A DNA stretch of 64,000 nucleotides from Protea cynaroides (Eukaryota > Streptophyta > Magnoliopsida > Proteales > Proteaceae). The notes under the pieces are model-generated. The model searched no databases and was not told the DNA's origin. It saw only the letters and a program-made list of their open reading frames with translations. Within the stretch, counting starts at the first letter, position 1, and each line of letters starts with the position of its first letter. Positions 24,320 through 34,499 of this stretch are shown here, in pieces. A program made the position numbers and the translations under genes. The stretch lies in assembly GCA_028583415.1 (NCBI GenBank), contig CM053267.1, positions 49,939,414 through 50,003,413 on the forward strand, in the 5' to 3' direction.

Positions 24320-25400
24320 AAAATTAAGACAGTATGTTTCTTCTTTTTCTAATGCATGATTTTCATTGTCATTTGGCTTTTTTTAGTCCTTCTGGTACTA
24401 ATACGATGAATAGAATAGTCAATATTTCCCACATGTATAGTAGAATACTTCAACGTATATTGCAAACATGGGTGCCTGAACAATCCATTGAAACTCAAAA
24501 ATAAATAAATAAATAAATAAGAGAGCAAGGTATCATCAAGATCTCAAGAATCTTGGATCTCAACCTTGATTGAGTCACATCAACTGACACTACTAAAACA
24601 ACCATGTAGCTATGTACTTATTATTATTCCCATGACTTTCATATTTTTATTTTTATTAAAAATAATGTTTTATTATTAAATTTTTTTTAAATATTGATCT
24701 AATCCAACAAAGCAAATATTGTACAACATATTAATCCTCGTATGTATTTCAAAACACATTGAAATTAATTTGATGGTTTTTCTTGATATTTCAAACCAAA
24801 AAAAAAAAAAAATCTTTATTTTTCACATTTTTTCTGAATTATAAAATAATTCTCTTAATTTCAAAAAATATTAAAAGATTATTATCAGCAAAAAAAAATC
24901 CTACCATGTGATGCCGTGGATAATCCAACAATGTCTGACATATATAAAATTGAGCCTCATTCACTTGATATTAACCTTAAATTTATCATATTTTTGTTGT
25001 AAGAAAATTTATTTTTTAAATCAAAAAAATAAGAGAAAAATTATTATTATCATAAAGGCCTGCTACTGTCATTTCTTCAAATGTGACAGTGATCTATTCT
25101 ACCATGTAGATAGGTGATGTATCTATTCAATTATTGGATAGAGAGTATGTGATCTAATTAACCGTATGTCAAATTTCAGGTTCTACTTCAATTAAATACC
25201 TTCTGTGTTTAAGCATACATCATGTATATCTATGCTCATGTACCAGGTTTCTAAACATTATTATGCATTCTCTCAACTTTGAACGGTTTTAAATTAAAAA
25301 AAATCATAAAAATGAGTGGTCCAGATTTATTTTGTAACTTTTAGAAATATCACAATCCATGATATTCAAATAACATTATTATTTATCACAAAGTTTTAGG
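24320..25400. other. Noncoding AT-rich interval
   Basis: No gene is seen. It contains an AAAT microsatellite at about 24498-24521 and several poly-A runs. Short ORFs show no motif. Confidence 0.5.
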
Positions 25401-25419
25401 TATTTATCATATTTCGTCT

Positions 25420-25655
25420 ATAGTGGGCGATATTCTATCGTTCTCCTTGTCCTTCTCAAATTGTTTGTTCTTTTTTGTTCCAAGGGTTTCTAATGGAAAT
25501 GCCCATGCCCTTGCTAAGAAGACTCTCACTGAGACCGATATGATGGTTTGGTCTGTTTTCGATTCATGGTTATCAGATCTGTATCATAATTTAAACCCGG
25601 CTATAATGTTTGATGATTATCAATAGATTTTTCTTTCAAAAAAAAAAAAATCATA
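25420..25655 (+). mobile_element. LINE 3' end (RNase H-like tail) with poly-A
   Basis: The plus frame reads FFFVPRVSNGNAHALAKK followed by a tryptophan-containing C-terminus and a stop at 25624-25626. This is the usual end of the RNase H-type domain found in plant non-LTR elements and related proteins. A 13-base poly-A follows at 25639-25651. Only the last 70 codons survive, so it is a 5'-truncated insertion or its relic. Confidence 0.65.
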
Positions 25656-26261
25656 TTTTGTGCAAAAGTTTATATTTTAGAAAAATTGCAAACCTTTTAA
25701 GCATTGAATGTGATCAAATCTCTACGCCTCTACCAAATGGGGCAAACGATGTCTTAGAAGTTAGAACTTTTGGAGTGACGTAACAACCCCTGCAAAGGTG
25801 AGGTGGCAAAATTAGGGCTGAAATAAGTGTTTTCCTTCTCCTCGTGGAGAAAGGGGCGAAACAGGCAAGTTCGGTCAAAATTTCAATCAGAAACACTTTG
25901 AAACAGGGTATGTAATATGTATAATAATACCTTTGTTGAACCGTATTACCAAAACACCGTAATTTCGACCAAAATTATGCTGTTTCTGTGATTCATGTAG
26001 TGTTTGCTTCCTGTTTGGCCTCGGTGTTGTCGCCGAAATTTCTAAAATTTCAGCGAGAATTGACCTAGTTTTAGAACTATGAATTTGTCAGAGAAGACTT
26101 CAATGCATAATACATCACTTTAATTTTGTTAAAGCTTTTTGATGTGCCATTTATCAAAATGGGGTCATGAATTGAGCTGATAAATGCTTTGATCCAATTT
26201 CTCCGATCATGGCCTAAGCCTTTCTGTTCAAAAGCAATTCAACAAGTTCTGTGTAAGATTG

Positions 26262-27905
26262 TTTTCATTTGTGTTTTAGAGTTTCCTCTAAGCTTTATGG
26301 GAGGTGATGTTATCCTGGAATTCTTTTCTTAAGCACCTGGAAAGGAGTCAAGGATTTGCACAGAATTTTGTATGGAAACTTTCTTTCATATTGAGATTAT
26401 TAGGTATGTGTAGGAATAGTAGAAATTTATTAATCCCTAGTTATGTATTTTGATAAGATTGCATTGGATTGGATAACTTTATAATTGGAATTGGTATTCT
26501 GTATCCTTAGCACATGTTCCTTCCATCTCTCACTCTCTAAATGGTTTCTTTTGGTCTGTATTTCTACTCTATTTCTATCTCTCAGAAGGGGACTAGCTGA
26601 TAATCTTTTTGAATAATTGAGATGTGACTTTACTTGAATTCAGTAAGAGTGGATTTTTTTTCTTTTGATTTAAAAGATATTCCTTAGATGTGTAAATTGC
26701 TAGTCGTGGTTTCTGAAGTCTCTTGTTAATAATATAATCATATCTATCATTTCAGGATGATACCACATTTGAGAAACAGAGTGCCCTATTTGCTTTGGCG
26801 ATTTCAGCCATTGTACTAGTAAACATGTGAATTCGGAAGATTCTCACATGTTTCTGTGAGATAGAGGCCTCGTAGTTGTTTGCCTATGGTGAACTTGTTT
26901 TGCTGTTGATATTGACTAATATAAAGGATGCATTTAGGTTGTGCCATGATATTGGACAAGAAAAAGCTGCCAATAACCCCTTCTTAAAACGGTGTTTCAG
27001 GTATATATGTATACATTTTATTTTTGTTTTGATTTAGTTCAGTAGTGTATAACTTGGTCACTATCAATGAATCTATGATGATTTTGTATCCTTTACTTTT
27101 CTATTTCGTTTTCCAGGTCATGATGTGCTTATTTAGCCCTTGCAAAACTACACTGCTGTTTGTTATTCAAGACAAAACAAGGGTTCGTAATCAGATAATT
27201 AGATTTTTTTTCTCGGAAGATATTTGTTTAGCACCTTGTGTTTTGACCATGAATTGCACATTGTAGTTCCTTTTCAATGTTAAGCATGCTTATTATTCTC
27301 CCACGGACTCCACTTGAGCATTTAGAGCCCATTCTAAGGGAAGATATTCAGAAGGTACCCTTCTATGCCATTTTCATATGATGTAGTTGTGTGGCTGAAG
27401 TTTTACTATTTTAAACTTACACATTGTTTTAAATTTTTCTGCAGATATGGAATAATGTTGCTAAGCCTCCAGTCCATAAGGGCACTCCACTGAGTGAATT
27501 TTTCAGAATGAGTCATCAGTTCTTCCAAAGGAAGTCTTAGATTATTTTAATACATGCAATACACATACTTTCACTTGAAGGTTGAGGTCACTGCTTTATC
27601 CAGTTATGAGGACAAGGAAGAGCAGTTCAAAGAGCAGGTAAGTCCTCAAATACACTTTGAAATTTATGTTTTCCTAGTTTGTTGTGGTCATTACTATTAT
27701 TTCTGTGACTTCTGCAATTTGCTAAGGCATTCTTATCATGCAAACTCCTTAGTCAAGGATAGAAGTTCAAGCAAACCTTGTACCAACTATTTGGGAGTTG
27801 GCAATGTTCAAACACTAGTTTGTTCTGATTGTATTATGGGAACCACATATTAGTATCTTATGGGGAATATATTTGTAACTAAATGCATTTCGGGAACTTA
27901 TTTTT
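26262..27905 (+). pseudogene. RHD3: Duplicated RHD3 fragment (exons 4-9 with introns)
   Basis: It matches 57850-59895 of the real RHD3 gene across exons and introns, so it arose by DNA duplication and not by retroposition. Exon 4 (from 26756) reads [15 protein letters not shown]; later pieces are [34 protein letters not shown] and [17 protein letters not shown]. Lesions: Trp after exon 4 is Leu, one base is missing in exon 5 (aataacccc against aacaaacccc), and the donor after exon 8 is changed (agaatgagt against aatgtgagt). There is no promoter or P-loop exon. It lacks the inverted SINE that sits in the matching intron of the real gene. Confidence 0.9.
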
Positions 27906-27949
27906 AGTTGCTAATAGATTAAGTTCAAGCAAGCCTTGTGCCATCTTGA

Positions 27950-28490
27950 CTGACTGAGTTCTGACTCTTCTGCTTCCCTACTTACACATTCTTAGCTACC
28001 AGAGTAATGGTGGATTCTTTGCCAGCATTCCTTTTTAACCAAGCTTCATGCAGCTGCAGGACGTACTCCAAATACCACAACACCTCCCCCCATTGTGGGT
28101 CGCTTCTTACCCTCACTGGTAAGGCATTTCTCTGCAATCTCCACAAATTTCTTCAATGATTCCGGACAGTACTTCCCTACAAGTTGTGCGTCCACAATTG
28201 TTTCAAATGATCCATGTTTTTGACAGAGTGCCAATTTTTGAAGGTTGGCATGTCGAGCACAAACTACCTCTAACAGTACCATGCCAAAGGAGTAAACATC
28301 AATCTTTAGAGTCATATGCCCAGTTCCCATGTATTCTGGATCAAGATATCTACTGGTTCCTGCTACACAAGTACTGACTTGGGTATTATCTAATGCAGGA
28401 CCTGTTTTTGACCACCCAAAATTAGCTATCTTTGCTAAATATTTCTCATCCAATAGTATGTTGGATGTTGGATGTCATAACATCCTTATG
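27950..28490 (-). pseudogene. CrRLK1L-like kinase fragment
   Basis: Minus-strand coding from about 28490 gives the C-terminal half of a kinase: NILLDEKYLAKI, NFG in place of DFG, GTSRYLDPEYMGTG, TLKIDVYSFGMVLLEVVCA, PESLKKFVEIAEKCL and KRPTMG. A one-base slip in a C-run (28086-28091) then shifts the frame; the expected tail (LQLHEAWL and STITLV) can be read in the next frame. It resembles copy C but is more diverged and closer to ordinary FERONIA-type kinases. It has no TIR or NB-ARC. It sits between two copies of an RHD3 intron piece. Confidence 0.85.
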
Positions 28491-28640
28491 GTTTATACCA
28501 ACTATTTGGGAGTTCAAGCAAGCCTTGTACCAACTATTTGGGAGTTGGCCATGTTGGAATACAAGTTTGTTCTGATTGTATTACGGGAACCACATATTAG
28601 TGTCTTATGGGAAACATATTTGTAAGTAAATACATTTCAG
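28490..28640. repeat. Second copy of an RHD3 intron piece flanking the kinase fragment
   Basis: The phrase 'ccttgtaccaactatttggg' and the following bases to 'tgtaagtaaatacatttcag' match 27776-27895 and 59758-59882 (intron after exon 9). The kinase fragment thus lies between two direct copies of about 120 bp. Confidence 0.8.
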
Positions 28641-28870
28641 CCAAACCTGCCTACCATGAGCGCACTAAACACATTGACATTGACTGCCACGTGGTACGTG
28701 AGCGCATCAACAATGGCTGCATCAGAACCTCCCACGTTCCATCCCTTTTGCACGTAGTCAACTTTTCACAAAGGCCCTGGCAGGGACCATTCCACTTCTT
28801 ATTATCTTAGTTGGGCATTCAAGATCTTCCCGCTCCTACTTGAGGGGCAGTATTACGCTGACTCACTACT
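28640..28870 (+). mobile_element. Ty1-copia RNase H end plus polypurine tract
   Basis: The plus frame reads ERTKHIDIDCHVVRERI then RTSHVPSLLHV and HFLLS, the standard C-terminal end of copia polyproteins. A purine tract 'ttgaggggcag' follows at 28839-28849, as expected immediately before a 3' LTR. The frame ends early (stop at 28808-28810, then a readable continuation). It is a 5'-truncated remnant. Confidence 0.8.
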
Positions 28871-29110
28871 GACTCACTGAGAGGAGTCCCTCCATGCTTG
28901 CATGCGATCTTGTCTCTCAACCACCACCTCAATCTTCTGTATAAGATGTAATCTTATCCCCACACCTCACCCTTCCATATTTCATGTAATCCAATTCCAT
29001 AATCAAAAGGAATTGATCCTATCCTTTGGGTATATATACCCCTTCTCATATGTGAATAAAATCATCCCATTCTATCCAAGTTGCAATGTTATTTTACAAG
29101 GTTCCATAAG
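28850..29110 (+). mobile_element. Probable 3' LTR remnant of the copia fragment
   Basis: The sequence following the polypurine tract starts 'tattacgctgac' (probably a mutated TGTTACG end), contains a TATA-like 'gggtatatatacccc' near 29027-29041, and continues to about 29110. The right border is not clear and no second LTR was found. Confidence 0.45.
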
Positions 29111-29329
29111 GTAAGCACCTCATTTTTCTTCGGCCCTTTTTCCAATAAATTTTCTAATGGAGCTCGAGTGCAGCCGTGTAGGTCTAAGCCCATCATTCTT
29201 AGCCAGGAAGGGGCAGATTGGTTTTTCACCAGGTAACGATGTTCGCGTTATGTATGTCAAGGGTTTCATATAAAAAAGGAAAATAAACTAAAATTGAGGA
29301 AAGAGAAGGGTATATCGAGGACTGTATGA

Positions 29330-29715
29330 TCCATGGTCAAAAGTGATAAAGAAGGCAATGGGAAAAAAAAAGTAAAATGCAAAGAAAAGCATTTAAAAAA
29401 AAGGGTGAGAGGAGATAAAGAAGGAAAGGAACAAGAGAAGTGGGAAAAGAAGGAAAGAAAGGGAGGAGGAAAGAAAAAAAATGAAAGAGAAGGAGGAGGA
29501 AGAAGAAAAGGAAGGGAAGAAAAAAGAGGAAAGAAAGAAAGAAGGAAAGAAAGAAAAAAAAGAAAAAGAAGAAAGAATAAAAAGAAGGAAAGGAGGAGAA
29601 GAGAGAGAGAAAAGAGGGAGGGAGCTCCATGTGAAGGAGAGAGGGGAGATAGAGAATTTGTGAAAATGAAGAAAGGGAGGAAAAAAAAAAAAGGAAAGAA
29701 AAATCTACAAAACCA
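29330..29715. repeat. Purine-rich (GA/A) low-complexity tract
   Basis: The plus strand is almost pure A and G over nearly 400 bp, rich in 'gaaagaaag' and 'ggaggaa' units. The long lysine/arginine/glutamate ORF on the plus strand and the phenylalanine/serine ORF on the minus strand are consequences of composition. Such a tract could adopt triplex or H-DNA structure. Confidence 0.85.
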
Positions 29716-30349
29716 GAAGGGGAAGAGAGAGGGGACGACTAGTCTATTCCCCTTTTGGATTACTTTATCTCATTACCTGTTTACTATACTTCTGTTTTCT
29801 TTTTCATAGGTGATTTTTATGAAATTCTTATTACCTCTGAGAAATGTGGAGGAAAATACCAAACCTTTACTCTGCCTCTGCTTGCAATGTTGGAACTTTA
29901 ATCCAAAATTTTGGGTTAACAGAAACATGCCATCCGTGGTCCTTTCTACGCCTGTAATAACATACAAAAATTCAGCATCTTAGTGAAGGAACATCAAAAC
30001 CGTGGATTAGGGAATTGTGATTGGTAGACTCAGTTTCAGGATGCCTTTCTTCCTTCTATCCCATGAATGGCTTCAAAACACAATCCTATTTTTCTTGACA
30101 TCCCCATCCCCCCTAATTCCTATCCCCCCCCTCCCCCCAATTTTCAAGCTGCTTGGTTCTTGCATTTCAAATTCATGGCTTTGTCGGTGGAGTAATATTT
30201 AGGCAGAAAACATTGTCTAAAACAATCTTTAAATATCTTGAACCTTACATATCAAACTCTGAACAAAAAATCAACTAGAATATCTCCTTAAGGCCATCCA
30301 TCTTTTGGATGCAGAAATCAAGAGAGATATAACTGATGGAGATAGAAAA

Positions 30350-30600
30350 ATACATGTTACTTGAAATTAAATGTCTTGGATCAATAATGATTAATGACCC
30401 ATACATCCGATGCGTAAACGTATAGGTTTGCTAGTGAACATAGCAAAAGTGGGCTTCGTTTTGGATTAAAATGACTATCAAATAGCATCCCTGACCAAAA
30501 GATAGGACAGAGATTCTATACTGATCAGAAAAAAGATAATACAAAATGGCTAAAAATAGCAGATAATTCTTTTGCAGTCCACGATCAGAGAGCTAATCTG
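30350..30600. repeat. Conserved 3' flank block of gene C
   Basis: The block repeats at 23633-23835 almost unchanged and, more diverged, at 34520-34760 ('ctgatcagaaaaaagataat', 'ttcttttgcagtccacgatc'). It lies 250-500 bp past the stop of gene C and has no coding potential. Confidence 0.75.
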
Positions 30601-30720
30601 TTCAACTGTACAACAAATCACCAAAGACGGAGATTCTATATTGGTATGCAGAAAGTGAAATGGATCTCAAATACAAAGAATTACAAACTGAATAACTTAA
30701 AACCTCAATTAACTATAATG

Positions 30721-30778
30721 TAGCCGACCATGTAGCCGACCCCATTTAGTTGGGATAAGGCTTTGTTGTTGTTGTTGT
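30721..30778 (+). mobile_element. SINE 3' end with (TTG)n tail and target duplication
   Basis: The core 'ccccatttagttgggataag' followed by 'gctttgttgttgttgttgt' is the 3' end of the plant Au-type SINE family. It is flanked by 13-bp target duplications, 'attaactataatg' (30708-30720) and 'attaactacaatg' (30779-30791), one mismatch. The same place in the flanks of copies A (near 1595) and B (near 18153) is uninterrupted. It is a 5'-truncated insertion specific to copy C. Confidence 0.85.
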
Positions 30779-30863
30779 ATTAACTACAATGGACACTGTC
30801 AAAAGCTTCTTCACAGTTTTCTCATCTGAATCCTGTGTTTGAAATTGTGCCTTGTTTCTAACC

Positions 30864-33742
30864 TCACCTACATTGAGGGTTAACCAGCTGAGAGAACTCA
30901 TCAGACTCAACTCTATGACCCCAATTGCTGGTTCTCCATGTCAATGATTCTTCATCAAAAACTTCTGTTCTTAATTCAAAATTGATTTCATCATCTTCAC
31001 TATCTGGGTTATGAGACTCTTCTGTCTCCCCTACTTCCACATTCTTAACAACCAAAGTAATGGTGGATTCTTTCCCAGATCTTTTTAACCAAGATTCATG
31101 CAGCTGCAAGGCATACTCCAAATCCCACAACACTTCCCCCATGGTGGGTCGCTTCTTAGCCTCAAAGGCAAGGCATTTCGTTGCAATCTCCCCAAATTTC
31201 TTCAATGATTCCGGACAGTAATTCTTTTCAAGCCGTCGGTCCACAATGATTTCAAGTGATCTCTCTCTTTGACACCGGAGTGCCCAATTCGCAAGAATCT
31301 CGTTATTTTCTGGATTTGCAGCTGGTTGCGCACATAAAACCTCAAACAATACTACCCCAAAAGAGTAAACGTCAGTCTTTGGAGTCAGATGCCCAGCCTG
31401 AATGTATTCTGGATCAAGATATCCAAAGGTTCCCACTACATCAGTAGTAACATGGGTATGACCTAAAGCAGGACCTGTTCTTGACGACCCAAAATCAGCC
31501 ATCTTTGCTACAAAGTTCTCATCCAATAGTATGTTGGATGTCTTAACATCCCTATGGATTATTTCAAACTCTGTCAATGTGTTGAGGTAGTGAAGTCCAC
31601 GTGCAGCACCTATGCAAATCTCTAATCTCTGCTTCCATGTTAACGGGGGCCAATTAGTCCCAAATAGATGATTCCAGAGACTCCCTTTTGCCATATACTC
31701 AAACACCAAAATCTTCTCATTCTTTTCCTTACAGAACCCAATCAGGGAAACTATATGTCTATGTTTGAGCTTCGATAGAATTTCAATCTCTGTTTCAAAT
31801 TCATGGAGGCCTTGTCGAGATTGCGGACTGCTACGCTTGAAAGCTGCCAAAGTGCCATCTATTACACCCTTGTATACTAAACCAAATCCACCACATCCAA
31901 GCAAAAATGATGCATTAAAATTCTTTGTTGCGGCTCGGATCTTTGCGATTCTGAAATGTTTAACGACTTCTTCAGTGGTTGCTGAGCCATTTAGATTCAG
32001 ATATCCTCCCGTGAATTTAGGGAATGCAGCTCTGATCTTTGATTTTATTGAGCACTGCTTAACAACTCTAACAGTAGCTGCAGTGCCATTTGGATTCACA
32101 TATTCTCCCCAGGATTTAGATACCCTTGTAAAAGTGGTGCTGTTTCCATAGGACTTGTGTTCTCTCTCTATATGCATGGTACTATTCTCTCTCTCAGTAG
32201 TTCTTCCATCAAATAAAGATGCAAGACTGGAGATAGAAGCTGTACATGTGTTCAATTTTTGCAATGTACTTTCCCACATTTCTTTATTGCTTATGTGTGA
32301 AAGGTAAGACCCTAAAACCTCAAGAGTTGAAGGCAACCCTTCCGAATAGCGAACCACATCATGTGAAAGTTGCATATAATTTTGAGGAGGTTGATCCATT
32401 GAAAAAGCATGCAAACTAAATAGTTCAAGAGATTCCTTTCGGTCCAACTCTTGAGGCCAATAGATTTTATCTTTATCAACTTTAGCCACATCCAAAATGT
32501 ATTCAGCTCTAGTTGTTATTATGACTCTACTTCCTTGACCAAACCAATTGAGTGCACCAGCCAAAGCTTCCACCTGTTCTTTACTATCCACATCATCAAG
32601 AACAAGAAGAACATTTTCATTGCAAAGTCTTTGTTCTATCAATTTTTTTCCTCTATGATAGTGTCCTATATCAAAGTCTATTTGGAAGATATCTTTAAGA
32701 AGTCGCTTCTGCAAAGACGCTAGACCCATGCATTGCATTGATTGTTCTCTAACATCTGAAATAAAACTATGCCTGTTGAAGGCTGAAAGGATGCGATTAT
32801 AGACAGCCTTTGCAATGGTTGTCTTACCAATGCCACCGAAACCGCAGATTCCCACGAACTGAACAATATCATTGGAACCAATATTTAACAAAGATAGTAC
32901 ATCGTTTACACGGGAATCTATACCAATTAGGTATTTGCATTCAGCCAATTGCGTGCGACTGATCAATTCAACTAGAACCCTTTTGACAACCGATTCAACT
33001 ACCTCTGCTTGATCCCTACAATTATTTCATATCAAAAATAAATCACAGCTAATTAATGAGATGAAAATAGCTAGCTAGTAAAGAAAAATTAACACATAAA
33101 TTTTAAGTTCAAGGATGGGTGGGGAAGTAGTAAAGGATGGAAGTGGACTGGGCTAATGAAATCAAATAAACAGATAATCCATTAAGTTTAAGATATGCTG
33201 ATGACACTGTCTTCAAAAGAGTTTTGTGGGATTGAAACTTACTTATTTTTGTTAATAACTTCTCCTGCCAAATTCCCTACCACTGTCAAGGCTTCCCTCC
33301 AACTATTTACAATACAGGGCTCGAAATTCTTCTCGTGTTCCCGAAATGCTTCTTCAAAACTTCCAATCTGATTCTGAACATGCGATGGTTCAACATAGAA
33401 GAATATGGGCAGCACCATTTGACCTTTGGATTTGTGACATAGAAGAATCTGTGCAAGTTCTTGAAGGCACCATTTGCTACGTGCATAACCTTCAAAAAAG
33501 ATAGGGATTGAGATCTTGGAACTCTCGATCGCTCTGTGGAGGGCTGGACCAATGGCTTCTCCAGCCCACAAATTTTTACTATCAATAAAAACATCGATTC
33601 CTTTGTCTTTCAAAAATAATTGGAGGAGGCCAGTGAAGTTTTTACGAGTCTCTTCACCCCTGAAGTTGAGAAACACATCATTACTGGAAGTTCCAGTTGT
33701 GAATGTAGAAGAGGCGGACGAAGCCCAATCTGGTGCCAACAT
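30864..33742 (-). CDS. TIR-NB-ARC-CrRLK1L-like kinase fusion, copy C (intact)
   Basis: Two exons, 33742-33243 and 33015-30864, with a GTAAGT donor, a TGTAG acceptor and a 227-bp intron, give 883 residues without interruption. Residues about 30-165: TIR domain with FLNFRGEETR and WCLQELAQI, whose Glu is the NADase residue in plant TIRs. About 200-400: NB-ARC with P-loop GFGGIGKTT (225-233), LLVLDDVD, GSRVIITTR, and GLPS in place of GLPL. No MHD motif and no LRR follow. A linker (about 400-530) contains an internal duplication. About 535-810: kinase of FERONIA/CrRLK1L type with GCGGFG, Lys560, HRDVKTSN, DFG and DPEY, so it could be active. An acidic tail of about 70 residues follows. No signal peptide, malectin or membrane segment is seen, so it should be cytosolic. 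The ATG matches those of copies A and B; upstream frame extension has no ATG. Its role as an immune receptor that signals through TIR and kinase is inference. Confidence 0.88.
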
Positions 33743-33835
33743 GAAGTTGAAGCTGGAAATTGAAGTTGCAATTGCAAAGAAAGATGAAATGTTGAAAGAT
33801 CTCTCTCTCAAGGAACTCTATTGTTTACAAAATTG

Positions 33836-33843
33836 GTTTATAG
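33836..33843 (-). promoter_or_regulatory. TATA box of copy C
   Basis: TATAAACC on the minus strand lies about 95 bp before the ATG at 33742. It aligns with TATTAAAAACC before copies A and B. Copy C therefore has the better consensus TATA. Confidence 0.5.
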
Positions 33844-34204
33844 CATGAAGTATTTTTTTTTCTTTTTTCTTTTTTGTGTTTTTGTTGAAATAAGATGTGA
33901 TGTATTGGCCAGTCTCCATTACCTTCCACGAAATCATAGTTTTGGTACACTAAAAGTAATAGAAGGCTGCGTGTTGACTGACTTTCTGAGTTTGCGTGCT
34001 GACTGATTTTCTGAGTTTTTTTTTTTCTTAATATGCCGTAAGGCACGAGGCAACAATGACTAGAAGAATAAAAAAAACTTGATCTTCAGCCATGCCTTCG
34101 TTGAAATTTTGATCTCTTGAACGTAGTATGTGGAAAAATATGGCTTCAGGGCTCAGTACGTGGTGGAAGGTTGAACTCATGATTCAAGGTATCAATATCG
34201 ATCT

Positions 34205-34442
34205 AGTCAATTCGTGGGTTTTTTACTTCGTTGATCTTCGATCTTAGTATGTTTAAATCAGTCAATTTGTCGGTTTTTCACTTCGTTGATCTTTGATCTT
34301 GGTCTGTTTAAATCAGTTAATTCGTCGGTTTTTTACTTCATTGATCTTTGATCTTAGTCTGTTTAAATCAGTCCATTTGTCGGTCTTTGACTTCGTCAAT
34401 CTTTGATCTTAGTCTGTTTAAATTCAATACGTCTCGGTTTTC
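34205..34442. repeat. 55-bp minisatellite, 4.3 copies
   Basis: Units begin at 34205, 34260, 34315 and 34370 with 'agtcaattcgt' variants and carry 'gatctttgatctta' and 'gtctgtttaaatc'. Copies differ by a few bases each. It sits 460-700 bp upstream of gene C. Confidence 0.9.
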
Positions 34443-34499
34443 CAATGGATATTATAATCAAAAGGGAATAAGATTAGTTGGATGTATATTTTGGCATTT

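Noticed and set aside
29333..29809. Long plus-strand ORF rich in Lys, Arg and Glu, and its minus-strand Phe/Ser counterpart
   Set aside because: The DNA is an almost pure purine tract, which lacks stop codons in several frames by composition. No domain, splice site or homology was recognised.
33743..33811. N-terminal extension of copy C (22 more codons upstream of the ATG at 33742)
   Set aside because: The extension begins with TTG, not ATG, and copies A and B start at the aligned ATG. I kept 33742 as the start.
34205..34442. Regularly spaced repeats that could suggest a CRISPR array
   Set aside because: Units are contiguous 55-bp copies without unique spacers, in a plant genome with spliced genes. 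It is a minisatellite.
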